Shown here: piece by piece, positions 8,865 to 17,492 of the stretch
Layout: each line of letters begins with the position of its first letter
Position numbering within the stretch: position 1 is the stretch's first letter
NCBI RefSeq assembly: GCF_900220965.1
Contig: NZ_OBQC01000004.1
Span: forward strand, 124,001-188,000
Origin: Ureibacillus acetophenoni
GTDB taxonomy: Bacteria; Bacillota; Bacilli; Bacillales_A; Planococcaceae
Length of the DNA: 64,000 bases
Direction of reading: 5' to 3'
Made by a program: the position numbers and the translations under genes
Notes under the pieces: model-generated
What the model was told of the DNA's origin: nothing
The model's input: only the letters and a program-made list of their open reading frames with translations
Database searches by the model: none

Positions 8865-9935
8865 CTAAATTTCTTGTTCAAGTATTTTAGTAATTCTAGT
8901 AGCTGCGTTACCATCACCATATATATTATCAATCGGTTGCCCATTTTGAGTTTTCTGAAGAATATTTGCCAAATCTGTCACAAGTGGGTCAACTAACTGA
9001 TTCCAGCCCGTTTCAACTGTTTCAACCCATTCAGTTTGAGTTCTAAGCGTTATGCAAGGAACTTTCATAAAATACGCTTCTTTTTGTATTCCACCAGAAT
9101 CTGTAATAATACCCTTTGCATTCTTTTCTAAGAGTAACATCTCCAAATATGATACAGGTTCAACAATTTTTATATTTTTAGCTTGTTCTAAAATGTGTCC
9201 TAATCCAAATTGTTCCACTTTCTTTTTAGTACGTGGATGTAATGGCAAATAAATGGCTTCTTTTAATTTTGAAAAAGATGTCAAAATTGCAGTCAAGACT
9301 TCCTTAGAATCTGTGTTGTCAGGTCTATGAATTGTACCAAGATAGTATTCTTTAGGAGTTAAACCTAAATCCGCTAAATTGTATTTTTGTTCAGCCCGTT
9401 CCATATTATTTAGCACAGCATCATACATCACATCACCAACTGTAAATACACCTTTTGTTATACCCTCATTTTGTAAATTACGGACAGCAACTTCCGTTGG
9501 CGTAAATAACAAATCGGAAACATGATCGGTCATAATACGATTAATCTCTTCGGGCATCAACTTATTATAACTTCTTAAACCAGCTTCAATATGAATTAAT
9601 GGAATGTGTAACTTACTAGCAACAAGTGCACCTGCTAATGTAGAATTTGTATCACCATATACTAAGATGGCATCTGGTTGTTCCTTTTCAACGACTTCCT
9701 CCGCAGCTATTAACATTTTGCCAGTTTGACGCCCATGTGTATCAGAACCAATCCCCAAATCATAATCAGGTTTTGGTATGTTTAACTCGTCAAAAAACAC
9801 GCCAGCCAAATTATAATCATAATGTTGCCCAGTATTTACTAACACTTCATGGAATGATTGACGGAGTATATGTGAAACAGCTGCAATTTTAACAAGTTGT
9901 GGTCTCGTTCCCGCGATGGTGACGATTTTTTTCAA
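8865..9935 (-). CDS. wecB: UDP-N-acetylglucosamine 2-epimerase (non-hydrolysing)
   Basis: A 356-residue enzyme that interconverts UDP-GlcNAc and UDP-ManNAc, or a closely related UDP-sugar. The family landmarks are all present: VTIAGTRPQLVK at the N-terminus, NTGQHYDYNL, YGDTNSTLAG, IHIEAGLRSYNKLMPEEINR and ITDSGGIQKEAYF. The length matches WecB/MnaA enzymes. The start is TTG at 9935, with GAGGAG eight bases upstream. It is the last gene of the six-gene run from 15305, followed by a terminator. The family also includes GlcNAc-derivative 2-epimerases such as WbpI, and the NAD-dependent reductase at 11355 makes a modified substrate possible. Confidence 0.93.
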   Translation of the reverse strand: MKKIVTIAGTRPQLVKIAAVSHILRQSFHEVLVNTGQHYDYNLAGVFFDELNIPKPDYDLGIGSDTHGRQTGKMLIAAEEVVEKEQPDAILVYGDTNSTLAGALVASKLHIPLIHIEAGLRSYNKLMPEEINRIMTDHVSDLLFTPTEVAVRNLQNEGITKGVFTVGDVMYDAVLNNMERAEQKYNLADLGLTPKEYYLGTIHRPDNTDSKEVLTAILTSFSKLKEAIYLPLHPRTKKKVEQFGLGHILEQAKNIKIVEPVSYLEMLLLEKNAKGIITDSGGIQKEAYFMKVPCITLRTQTEWVETVETGWNQLVDPLVTDLANILQKTQNGQPIDNIYGDGNAATRITKILEQEI

Positions 9936-10007
9936 TTGAACAACTCCTCATTTTATATAGTTGCACTAGTTTCCTACCTTCTTGTTCCCTATTAACACAG
10001 ATCAACA

Positions 10008-11267
10008 TTAATTAATAGATTCAAATAAAATCTTTTCAAGTTTGTCACCTAAAATTTGTACCTTATGATTATTTTGAATATAGGTTCTACCATTTTCGCC
10101 AAGTTTTTCCCTCTCTATTTCTGGCATATTATAAACTTCTACTATTTTATTAAATAGTGCTTCTACATTATTTGGTTCAATAACATACCCAGCATTTGAA
10201 GTTGCCACGGGATCATTTTTTTGTCCGTAGCCAAAAATTGTACATGTACCAGAATATAAATAATCATTTATTTTATTCTTTGATAATCCATACTCAAAAA
10301 CCTGATTTCCCTCATGAGCAAGATGGGCCATACAGATTTGACTCGCTTTTAAAAGACTTGGAATACATTCTCTATTAATACGTGGACCAACAAATACATT
10401 ATCAAGTTTGTTTTCTTTCACATAATCTAGCATTCCTTCATATTCAAAGCCACTACCAACAAACAACATTTTAATGGGAATGCCGTTATCTTGAAGTTTT
10501 TTTGCAGCTTCTAGCATGATATATACACCTTCATACTTTATATAATAACCTGCAAAAACGCATACAAATGAATCTTTCATAAAATTTCTGATTTCAATTG
10601 GGATTAATTCCTTTTTACTTTCCGCGTAATTATCATACCGTTCACAGTCCATTGGCTGGCCAATCCAATATGTTTTTTCTTTACTAAAGCCCAATTTGTC
10701 ACATATATACTTATCTCCATATGTCATGGAGTAGATTATTTTTTCAGCTCTTTTATAAGCCCATTTTTCTAAAGATCCTAAAAATATAACAAAAGGATGA
10801 AACCGAGATAACTCATTATTTTGTACCAAAATCTGTGGCCATAGATCCCTTACTTCAATACAAAACCTTGCTTTATATTTTTTTGCTGTTTGGAATGCTG
10901 CAACCCATGCAAATGGATGAATTGAACATCCAGTTACGACATCTGGCTTTCCAAATTTCTTAACTATTTTAGCTCTATGTTTTTTAACTAAACTGACAAA
11001 CGATAACATATTTAATAAACGGTCGAACCCATTTCCTTTATACTCAGGTTTCGTTCGTAAATAAACAAAATGAACCCTACTGTTTATTTCACTAATTTTA
11101 AACTCGTCATCGGTAAAATAATTTTTTGTAAAATGTGAATAAGATGAGGCGATAACTATGACATTGTATCCCCTTTTCGATAATTCTGTTGCAAAATCAT
11201 ATTGTCTTGAAATACCTCCATATTTCGGTTCCGATGTGTGAGCATCTAATATCCACAAAGTTTTCAT
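10008..11267 (-). CDS. WbuB-like glycosyltransferase family 4
   Basis: A 419-residue GT-B glycosyltransferase. The N-terminus MKTLWILDAHTSEPKYGGIS and the central EVRDLWPQ are typical of WbuB-like GT4 enzymes, which add GlcNAc- or FucNAc-type sugars to undecaprenyl-linked acceptors. The C-terminal domain shows VCVFAGYYIKYEGVYIMLEA and the donor-site region SKNKINDYLYSGT. The start is an ATG with a modest upstream ribosome binding site. It sits between wecB and a sugar reductase/epimerase gene, as WbuB genes often do, which favours a 2-acetamido-sugar donor by inference. Confidence 0.88.
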   Translation of the reverse strand: MKTLWILDAHTSEPKYGGISRQYDFATELSKRGYNVIVIASSYSHFTKNYFTDDEFKISEINSRVHFVYLRTKPEYKGNGFDRLLNMLSFVSLVKKHRAKIVKKFGKPDVVTGCSIHPFAWVAAFQTAKKYKARFCIEVRDLWPQILVQNNELSRFHPFVIFLGSLEKWAYKRAEKIIYSMTYGDKYICDKLGFSKEKTYWIGQPMDCERYDNYAESKKELIPIEIRNFMKDSFVCVFAGYYIKYEGVYIMLEAAKKLQDNGIPIKMLFVGSGFEYEGMLDYVKENKLDNVFVGPRINRECIPSLLKASQICMAHLAHEGNQVFEYGLSKNKINDYLYSGTCTIFGYGQKNDPVATSNAGYVIEPNNVEALFNKIVEVYNMPEIEREKLGENGRTYIQNNHKVQILGDKLEKILFESIN

Positions 11268-11354
11268 TTAAAAATCCTCTCCAGATTACTACCTTTTCTA
11301 ACATAATGAACCTACACCAACATCATGGAATTTTCACACTCTTAATAAACTAGT

Positions 11355-12224
11355 CTATTTTTCTGTTATTCTAATTGAATCTATAAAGTTTCTAACTCTA
11401 TAATCTTCTTTATAATAGCTCAGGCTCTGATCATATATAGAATTACCGAATACCTTATTCACAAGCCCAAATTTTCTACCAAGGGCAAATAATATTGGAT
11501 TAAATATCTTTGTTAATCTAATTTTATTTCCATGTACTTCAGCGATTAATCTAACCATTTCACTAGTTTTAACATATTCCTCATTTTGCGGGAAGAATAT
11601 TCCACTTTCTTTATTTTCTATTATTAATCGAATAAATTCACATAGATTATCGATATGAATCATGCTACGCATATTGTTAATATCGGGGAAAAAAGGTAAT
11701 TTCCGTGCAGCCCTTGCAAGCTTCGTATAATTTCCTTTACATTCTCTTCCATAAACCATAGGTGATCTAATAATGGCAACCTTAAAATCATTACTTTCTA
11801 AGGGGATTATCCCTTCCTCTGCTTGTAGCTTACTGTTTCCATAAAAGTTAGCAGGTATCGGTTCTGTATTTTCGTCAATCACTTTAAACTCATTAATACG
11901 ACTACTATCTCCATAAACAATCATGCTACTCATAAAAATGAACTGTTTAACACCTTCTTGTTTTGCCTTATCCGCTGTTTCTATCGTTAAATCCCGATTT
12001 ACTTTATAATAAATTGATTCAAATTTAGGGCTGGGATTAGAGTCTACGTGTGCAATTCCAACCGTATGCAAGACTACATCGTAACCTTCGAACGACTCCT
12101 CTCTCCAATCCTCAGCTCTTAAACTAATAGTGTCTACAGAATACTTATCTGTATACTGGGAAAGCCATTTCTTAAATGAAGTTCCTATATAACCATTAGA
12201 ACCGGTAATAAGTATTTTTTTCAC
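11355..12224 (-). CDS. NAD-dependent epimerase/dehydratase (extended SDR)
   Basis: A 289-residue Rossmann-fold protein: ILITGSNGYIGTSFKKWL at the N-terminus is the NAD-binding glycine motif, VGIAHVDSNP and FIFMSSMIVYGDSS are the usual strand motifs, and YGNSKLQAEE gives the YxxxK pair. It resembles the short SDR proteins (WbpV/WreQ/CapN-like) that reduce a 4-keto-6-deoxy-HexNAc nucleotide; the substrate is inference. The start is GTG at 12224, with AGAGGAG nine bases ahead. It is co-directional with the ATP-grasp gene upstream, about 135 bp away. Confidence 0.85.
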   Translation of the reverse strand: MKKILITGSNGYIGTSFKKWLSQYTDKYSVDTISLRAEDWREESFEGYDVVLHTVGIAHVDSNPSPKFESIYYKVNRDLTIETADKAKQEGVKQFIFMSSMIVYGDSSRINEFKVIDENTEPIPANFYGNSKLQAEEGIIPLESNDFKVAIIRSPMVYGRECKGNYTKLARAARKLPFFPDINNMRSMIHIDNLCEFIRLIIENKESGIFFPQNEEYVKTSEMVRLIAEVHGNKIRLTKIFNPILFALGRKFGLVNKVFGNSIYDQSLSYYKEDYRVRNFIDSIRITEK

Positions 12225-12358
12225 GTAAAATTACTCCTCTTTTGCACTTACTACTTCCCAATACATATTGTAAATTTAATTACCTTATACTGATTTTTCT
12301 ACAAACTAGATTATTAAGTGATAAATATGCACAAACTTAGTAATCATTAATACTATCT

Positions 12359-13420
12359 CTAAAACACAACTTCGTTACCCTCTTCATCTACAAATATCTC
12401 TAAATATTTTCTTTTCATCTTGATTCCATAATTTATATTAACTTTTGGAAGTTTTTCCCCTAAAAGTTGTTTTACTCTTAAATAAGGCAAGTTCATTCCA
12501 CCTGCAGCAAAAACAGCAAGTGTTGCTGCAATACGTGGGTTGATTTCCATCAATATGGGGTTGCCGTTTTCATCATATTTGAAATCTAAATCTACGTTAC
12601 CATCAAGCTTAAGTTTTTTAACAATATCGCAAGAAATTGAATATGCCCGTGGGTCTTCTCTTAAAGTAGCTTCTTGTGGAATACTTGCCGTTATTGAGTT
12701 ACTCTCTCTTCCAGCAATATATAGGACATTACCCTTATCTGCCAAAAGATCTACCGAATACTCATCTCCCGGAAGATATTCCATTGCTAACATTTCTGGC
12801 ATTTCTTCCTTTTCGCTAAGAATTTGAATCATTTCTTGTAGTGAAATGTAGAATGAATTAGGTTTCTCATTGAAAAGGATGTCAAATCTAGATTTCTTTG
12901 GATCTATAATCCTAATACCTCTGCTACCACTACCCTCAGTTGCCTTTAAACATACTGCTTTATCTGGATAACCGAGCATTTCACATACTCTTTCAAGTTC
13001 TGAAACATGTTTTACCGGATAGAATTTGGGTACTGGTAAATGATGATCTTTCATGAATTGGTACAGTTTAAGTTTGTTGTTTGCTATCAAAATAGAATTA
13101 TCAGAGATAGATAACTTTGTACCTATTTGTTCGAATTCAAACTTTCTTTCCAACAATCGAGGCAATTCTTGTGACATAAAAGGAATAACTACGTCCACTT
13201 TTTCTTTTTTACATATATTAATTATTTCATCTACATACAATTCATCTGAAACTGACGGGACTATATAAAACTTATCTACAATTTGATTTATACAAAAGTC
13301 CTCATTCATATCCACACCGATAATTCTAATATTTCGTTCTCCATTATTTCTAAAGCAACTTACAAGTCCTGGGAAAAACTGAACACCGCATGCAGTTATC
13401 AATACAGTTATATCTCTCAA
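12359..13420 (-). CDS. ATP-grasp ligase-like protein (carbamoyl-phosphate-synthase-like)
   Basis: A 353-residue protein. The N-terminal pre-ATP-grasp domain opens with VLITACGVQFFPGLVSCFR; the ATP-grasp domain follows, with VCLKATEGSGSRGIRIID (ATP-binding lysine and glycine loop), LAMEYLPGDEYSVDLLAD, and NPILMEINPRIAATLA, whose Glu and Asn are the expected magnesium ligands. Members form amide or ester bonds through acyl-phosphates. The start is TTG at 13420, with GGAGG seven bases before it. It lies just after a decarboxylase-like gene, so its product may be joined to an amino acid or amine. No substrate can be named. Confidence 0.85.
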   Translation of the reverse strand: MRDITVLITACGVQFFPGLVSCFRNNGERNIRIIGVDMNEDFCINQIVDKFYIVPSVSDELYVDEIINICKKEKVDVVIPFMSQELPRLLERKFEFEQIGTKLSISDNSILIANNKLKLYQFMKDHHLPVPKFYPVKHVSELERVCEMLGYPDKAVCLKATEGSGSRGIRIIDPKKSRFDILFNEKPNSFYISLQEMIQILSEKEEMPEMLAMEYLPGDEYSVDLLADKGNVLYIAGRESNSITASIPQEATLREDPRAYSISCDIVKKLKLDGNVDLDFKYDENGNPILMEINPRIAATLAVFAAGGMNLPYLRVKQLLGEKLPKVNINYGIKMKRKYLEIFVDEEGNEVVF

Positions 13421-13462
13421 TGATTTTCCTCCATCAGTTACAGAAATAAATAAAAAAGGAAT

Positions 13463-14683
13463 TTAAAATTGGTACGTTTGGAATATGTCATCAAACGTTT
13501 CTTTACGTTTTATTAATTTAGTGTTTTGTTGTTCATCTATTTCAATCATTGCGCAATTAGGAGCAATGAATGGCGGTTTAAATACATTGGAATAACTACC
13601 TACATTTCTAAACTCGATCATATCCCCCGCAGCCAATTTTCCGCAAAAATCTCTATACATAACATCATGTTCTAGACAGGTATATCCTACAAAATCTACA
13701 TTTTTATGATAGGCACCTTCTGAAAATACTGTAATTGGCAATTGCTTTAAACGGCAAATATCACCGATGTTTCCATACGAACTATCCAAAACAGCAAAAT
13801 TTTTATTTTTAATATTCTTTATACTTAATACCTTACTTATAAAAGTTATATAACTAGAAACAACCGTAGTTCCAGGTTCAGTAATTAAAAGTGGTTGTTG
13901 CTCATAGGACAAATGCCCAAATTTCTCTATCATTTCTTTTCCAATAACATTACTATATTCACTATAATCTGGGATGTAATCTCCAAACTGCTCTGCCAAT
14001 GTAGGCTCCATTTTTGAATACATACCACTACCTAAATTGATAAATTCAGGGGGACTGTCAAAATATTTCTCTACCAAAGAGAGCATTATTTTTACTCGTT
14101 TCTCCCAAGATTGTATTTCACGGGAACGCCCAATGTGACAGTGTAATCCAACTAATTGAATATTATTTATTGATTTAACCTGACTTACAGCTTCATCCAA
14201 TACACTTCCATCTGCGTCGATTCCAAATCTAGATATATAGTTCTGACCTACGTTTATATTAACTCTGAAAGCTATTTTATAAGTTTTCTCTTTATTTTCA
14301 TTAGCGTGGGCTACAATTATTGCTAATTCTTCAGTGTTATCAACATTAATAACCCCACCATTTTCTAAGTGTTCAAACAGACCACTACCTTTAACTGGAC
14401 CGTTGTAAATAATAGCATCATTCATGTAACCTATCTTTTTAGCAAGTTCATATTCCATTTCGGATACAACCTCAGCAAAACCGCCTAAATCCTTTACTAT
14501 CTTACAAATTTCAGGGGTATAGTTTGTTTTATATGAATATGCAATATTATATTTTGGATAGATCTTCCTTACTGAATCTAGTAATTCTATATAATTTTTT
14601 ACAAACTCACTTTTATGAAAAATATATAAAGGAGACCCATATTTATTTAATAATTGAGTTAAGATATGTTGATCTAGTTTCAT
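13463..14683 (-). CDS. PLP-dependent decarboxylase, diaminopimelate-decarboxylase-like (fold type III)
   Basis: A 406-residue protein of the LysA/ornithine-decarboxylase group IV family: an alanine-racemase-like barrel with the PLP lysine at Lys52 (AYSYKTNYTPEICK), LVGLHCHIGRS for phosphate and cofactor contacts, and a C-terminal beta domain with the conserved DICRLKQLP and YTCLEHDVMYRD segments. The ATG at 14683 follows AAAGGAGG, which lies inside the end of the preceding transferase gene, so translation is probably coupled. Its place in a polysaccharide operon, next to an ATP-grasp gene, argues against a role in lysine synthesis. It might decarboxylate or racemise an amino acid used to decorate the polymer (inference). 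Confidence 0.85.
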   Translation of the reverse strand: MKLDQHILTQLLNKYGSPLYIFHKSEFVKNYIELLDSVRKIYPKYNIAYSYKTNYTPEICKIVKDLGGFAEVVSEMEYELAKKIGYMNDAIIYNGPVKGSGLFEHLENGGVINVDNTEELAIIVAHANENKEKTYKIAFRVNINVGQNYISRFGIDADGSVLDEAVSQVKSINNIQLVGLHCHIGRSREIQSWEKRVKIMLSLVEKYFDSPPEFINLGSGMYSKMEPTLAEQFGDYIPDYSEYSNVIGKEMIEKFGHLSYEQQPLLITEPGTTVVSSYITFISKVLSIKNIKNKNFAVLDSSYGNIGDICRLKQLPITVFSEGAYHKNVDFVGYTCLEHDVMYRDFCGKLAAGDMIEFRNVGSYSNVFKPPFIAPNCAMIEIDEQQNTKLIKRKETFDDIFQTYQF

Positions 14684-14687
14684 GAAT

Positions 14688-15305
14688 TTAACCTCCTTTA
14701 TTGCTTCTATAATCTTTTAAATGTGGTCTTTCAGCAGCACCATAATCTTCGTTTGCTCTTTTAAATAGAATACTAATTGAAACAATCAATATTTTCACAT
14801 CTAATCGAAAAGAGACATTATTTGCATAGTCCATTTCATATTTGAATTGTTCTTCATATGTAATAATAGGCTGACCAGATAAAACATCAGGAGGTATAAG
14901 GCCACCTCTAACACTATGAATAACCGCCTCTTCTTCTCTAAAGTAGGGGAGATCACACGCTCTCAACGGACGCGGTCCAATAATAGACATATCTCCTTTA
15001 ATAATTGAAAATAATTCCGGTAATTCGTCTATTGAAGTAGATCGAATAAATTTACCGAATTTTGTTAACCTTTTTTCATTCGGAAGTAAGTTTCCATTTT
15101 CATCACATTCATTAGTCATTGAACGAAATTTTCTCATTTTAAAGATTTTTTTATGTTTACCAATTCTTTCTTGTGAATACAAAATAGGACTACCCATTTT
15201 AACACGCACTAAAATTGATATAATCAGAAATACAGGAGATAAAATAATCACTGCTACAAGCGATAACATGAAATCAAGTATCCTCTTTATAAATTTTTTA
15301 TACAT
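14688..15305 (-). CDS. Initiating sugar transferase (PglC/WcaJ-type phosphoglycosyl transferase)
   Basis: A 205-residue monotopic phosphoglycosyl transferase. It has one hydrophobic re-entrant helix (residues about 10-32), then SPILYSQERIGKHKKIFKMR, the catalytic acidic pair in STSIDELPELF and the GDMSIIGPRPL motif. It would transfer a sugar-1-phosphate to undecaprenyl phosphate to begin a repeat unit. The usual PGITGxAQVxGR stretch is replaced by RGGLIPPDVLSGQPIITYEE, a variant form. It starts a run of six co-directional genes ending at wecB. It is the second initiating transferase in the locus; the other, at 24842, has the standard motif. Confidence 0.9.
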   Translation of the reverse strand: MYKKFIKRILDFMLSLVAVIILSPVFLIISILVRVKMGSPILYSQERIGKHKKIFKMRKFRSMTNECDENGNLLPNEKRLTKFGKFIRSTSIDELPELFSIIKGDMSIIGPRPLRACDLPYFREEEAVIHSVRGGLIPPDVLSGQPIITYEEQFKYEMDYANNVSFRLDVKILIVSISILFKRANEDYGAAERPHLKDYRSNKGG

Positions 15306-15351
15306 TGATTTATGCCCCCCTTAAAACAATCAAAAAAAGCTCTTCTGTTGT

Positions 15352-15438
15352 AGGACTGAAGCACTTACTTAATGTCCTATATTTAGCTCCTGCTTCTAGA
15401 GCATCATGATCCTGACGTGCTAAAACGATTACGTACGA
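15352..15438 (-). pseudogene. Remnant of an LmbE/PIG-L N-terminal coding region
   Basis: The minus strand here translates to SYVIVLARQDHDALEAGA and onward to LSK, which aligns without gaps to the opening of the LmbE-like protein at 7783-8463 (SYLVVVAHPDDEVLGAGA, then LSQ). By eye about 11 of 25 residues and roughly 70 percent of the bases match. The zinc motif is destroyed (HPDDE became RQDHD) and the frame upstream is closed, so this is debris. It lies immediately upstream of the sugar transferase gene. Confidence 0.55.
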
Positions 15439-15640
15439 TATAAGTCTAATCTCATCTATAATATGCTCAAATTTCCTCTGGTGTTAAAAATTCCTTCCTA
15501 CATTTCTTCATAAGAAACTGTTCCAGAGAATTCAATTTTATTTCAGTCTGGACTCCTACAAATTCCATCTTGGTGGACACACTTTAAGCCATTAGTAGTG
15601 AACCACTACCACAAAGTTATATGCCATGCCGGGTCACAAA

Positions 15641-15673
15641 AAACAACACTGTAACGAAGTTTAGTGTTGTTTT
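15641..15673 (-). terminator. Rho-independent terminator after the deacetylase-LRR gene
   Basis: AAAACAACACT (15641-15651) and AGTGTTGTTTT (15663-15673) form an 11-bp perfect stem with an 11-base loop, followed on the minus strand by a run of T. It lies about 60 bp past the stop of the gene at 15731. The rest of 15306-15730 holds only gene debris. Confidence 0.85.
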
Positions 15674-15730
15674 CTGCTTGATTCTGATTTAGAAGGCTTA
15701 AGGGAAAAATTTCTCTGCCATACTTTAATT

Positions 15731-16873
15731 TCATATTTCAATATTTTTTAAATGAGGGAGCTTTTTAAGCAACCGAAAATCTTTAATTTTAGTATTTTTT
15801 AAATCAATCTTCTCTAAATTTAAAAAATATTGAATTCCATCAAGGTTTTTTATATTTTTATTTCTCAAATCTAATTCCTTTATGGAGATTAAATCTTTTA
15901 TCATGATCCATCTGTCATCACAAGAAAGTAACTCTCTAATGTATTTTTCAAACTCTCTATCTATAAAAGTTGCAACTCCTGAAAGTTCTGCAAGAGTATA
16001 AAACTCCATATCCATTTTTCTTGCTTCATGAATTATTTCTTTTAGCATATCCGGCGAAATTCTGTATTCACCTGCTTGCTCTGACTCTTTCCCCCAACCA
16101 ACATCACTCCATTCCAACTCATCAGGTAAAATAGAATGACACATAAACACGATATTTAGTCCATTTTGTTTAGCAATACTAATCACTTCTTTAATGTGTT
16201 CCATAGCAATACCAGAATTACGGTCAATACCTATAGAAGGAATAAACCCGGTATGGTTGAACGGAGTTAGATTATTACCTTGTATGTTGCCCCGTGCATT
16301 TTTAAAATACTTTGGCACTATTGCTGAAATAAGATCGTCATTATAATAACTATAAGGAAATGCAAACGAAACAGGGATTTTAAATTTCTCACCTGTCTTA
16401 GAATGACATTGTTTTTCCATCCATTCGATAAGAGGAATGATTTCTGTATTAACCCAATTATCAATACCGTGTTTTTCTGAATGCTCAACAGAATTTATAT
16501 GAAGAAAACCCTGGTGTACGATTTCATGTCCATTTCTTTGCAAGTCTAATAGTGCGTCAATTTCTTCCTGCGTGTGATTCCTATTATCTTCAAAAAGATG
16601 AACTCCATTTATATTAAATGTTGCTCGGACATCATAATATCCAAAAAGTTCTTTTCCGTATTTTGTCCAATGATCTACTCTGTAACTGTCATCAAAGGAT
16701 AAAACAATTCCAGGTTTGTTGATATAGGGGATCGTCGGATTGGGTTGAACATTATATTGAGCACTTCTTTCCCTCATATGCTTAATAATTCTCTTTAACC
16801 TATAGCGTTTGAAGAATTTACTTTTCTTTAACTGTAAAGGAATCTTATTAATTAAAGATTTTCGAAAAGACAA
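15731..16873 (-). CDS. Polysaccharide deacetylase with C-terminal leucine-rich repeats
   Basis: About 380 residues. The NodB-type domain starts near GIVLSFDDSYRVDHW, where the DD pair binds metal; DVRATFNINGVHLF and NGHEIVHQGFLHINS (metal-binding histidines) follow, with MCHSILPDE near its end. Residues from about 325 form two to three short leucine-rich repeats (IKELDLRNKNIKNLDGI, then LEKIDLKNTKIKDFRLL) ending at the stop. Such repeats usually bind protein and are unusual on deacetylases. I prefer TTG at 16873 over the ATG at 16879, because GAGGG touches that ATG but lies six bases before TTG. It appears to be a single-gene transcript. Confidence 0.78.
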   Translation of the reverse strand: MSFRKSLINKIPLQLKKSKFFKRYRLKRIIKHMRERSAQYNVQPNPTIPYINKPGIVLSFDDSYRVDHWTKYGKELFGYYDVRATFNINGVHLFEDNRNHTQEEIDALLDLQRNGHEIVHQGFLHINSVEHSEKHGIDNWVNTEIIPLIEWMEKQCHSKTGEKFKIPVSFAFPYSYYNDDLISAIVPKYFKNARGNIQGNNLTPFNHTGFIPSIGIDRNSGIAMEHIKEVISIAKQNGLNIVFMCHSILPDELEWSDVGWGKESEQAGEYRISPDMLKEIIHEARKMDMEFYTLAELSGVATFIDREFEKYIRELLSCDDRWIMIKDLISIKELDLRNKNIKNLDGIQYFLNLEKIDLKNTKIKDFRLLKKLPHLKNIEI

Positions 16874-17277
16874 TACCATCCCTCAATTTCTACTATTTTA
16901 ATAATTCTTTTTAAACTTAATAAACAAATAAAAATCATAAATCATAGAAAATATCACGACAACACATAATCCAACAAACCATCGAAATAGCCCACTTACA
17001 TCCGCGCGCTGCATAAGGGGAAATATTTTGCAAACCGTAAATTAGAATCCACTTGAAGGGTTATGTCTTTGTAACTATCGAGTTGAAAATGTGCGCATTG
17101 TTTGCTATGGGAGTTATGCAGAAAGTAATATCGTTATTAATTAGTAGTTTATGATGTTTTAAGTAATTTCAATGGGTGAAAGTACTATGTGGGTAGTACA
17201 TGGGTTATGATGGAAAAATTATGCACATTAATATCTGGAAAGTTATCCATTATTCATGACCGATGAATAAATAAAAA
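16874..17277. other. Intergenic gap with a possible membrane-protein remnant
   Basis: On the minus strand 16898-17020 is open and encodes a hydrophobic tail (LFRWFVGLCVVVIFSMIYDF) ending in a lysine-rich stretch and a TAA stop. It has no ribosome binding site and an upstream stop, so it looks like the 3' end of a lost membrane-protein gene, perhaps a flippase or acyltransferase. From 17020 to 17277 I see nothing recognisable. Confidence 0.35.
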
Positions 17278-17306
17278 AGGTAGTTAGCTATATAAGCTTC
17301 CTACCT
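17278..17306 (-). terminator. Rho-independent terminator closing the Wzx/Wzy operon
   Basis: On the minus strand AGGTAGGAAGCT pairs with AGCTAACTACCT around a short TATAT loop, with a run of six T after the stem. It lies about 185 bp downstream of the manC stop codon. Confidence 0.85.
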
Positions 17307-17492
17307 CAAAGCGATATTTTATTATTACAACATATAAAAGACATATTAGTTCTAGATAAATAGATAAAATTTAGAATACTTAATTAAGCCATATTAAAAT
17401 TACCCATAGTCATGAGATAACTGTGACTATATTATCTCTAATGTAATATTTTCAATGTCAATATTAACAAAAAATCAAAGGACATCATTCAC

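Noticed and set aside
16898-17020. A small single-pass membrane protein gene
   Set aside because: The internal ATG has no ribosome binding site; more likely the tail of a lost gene.
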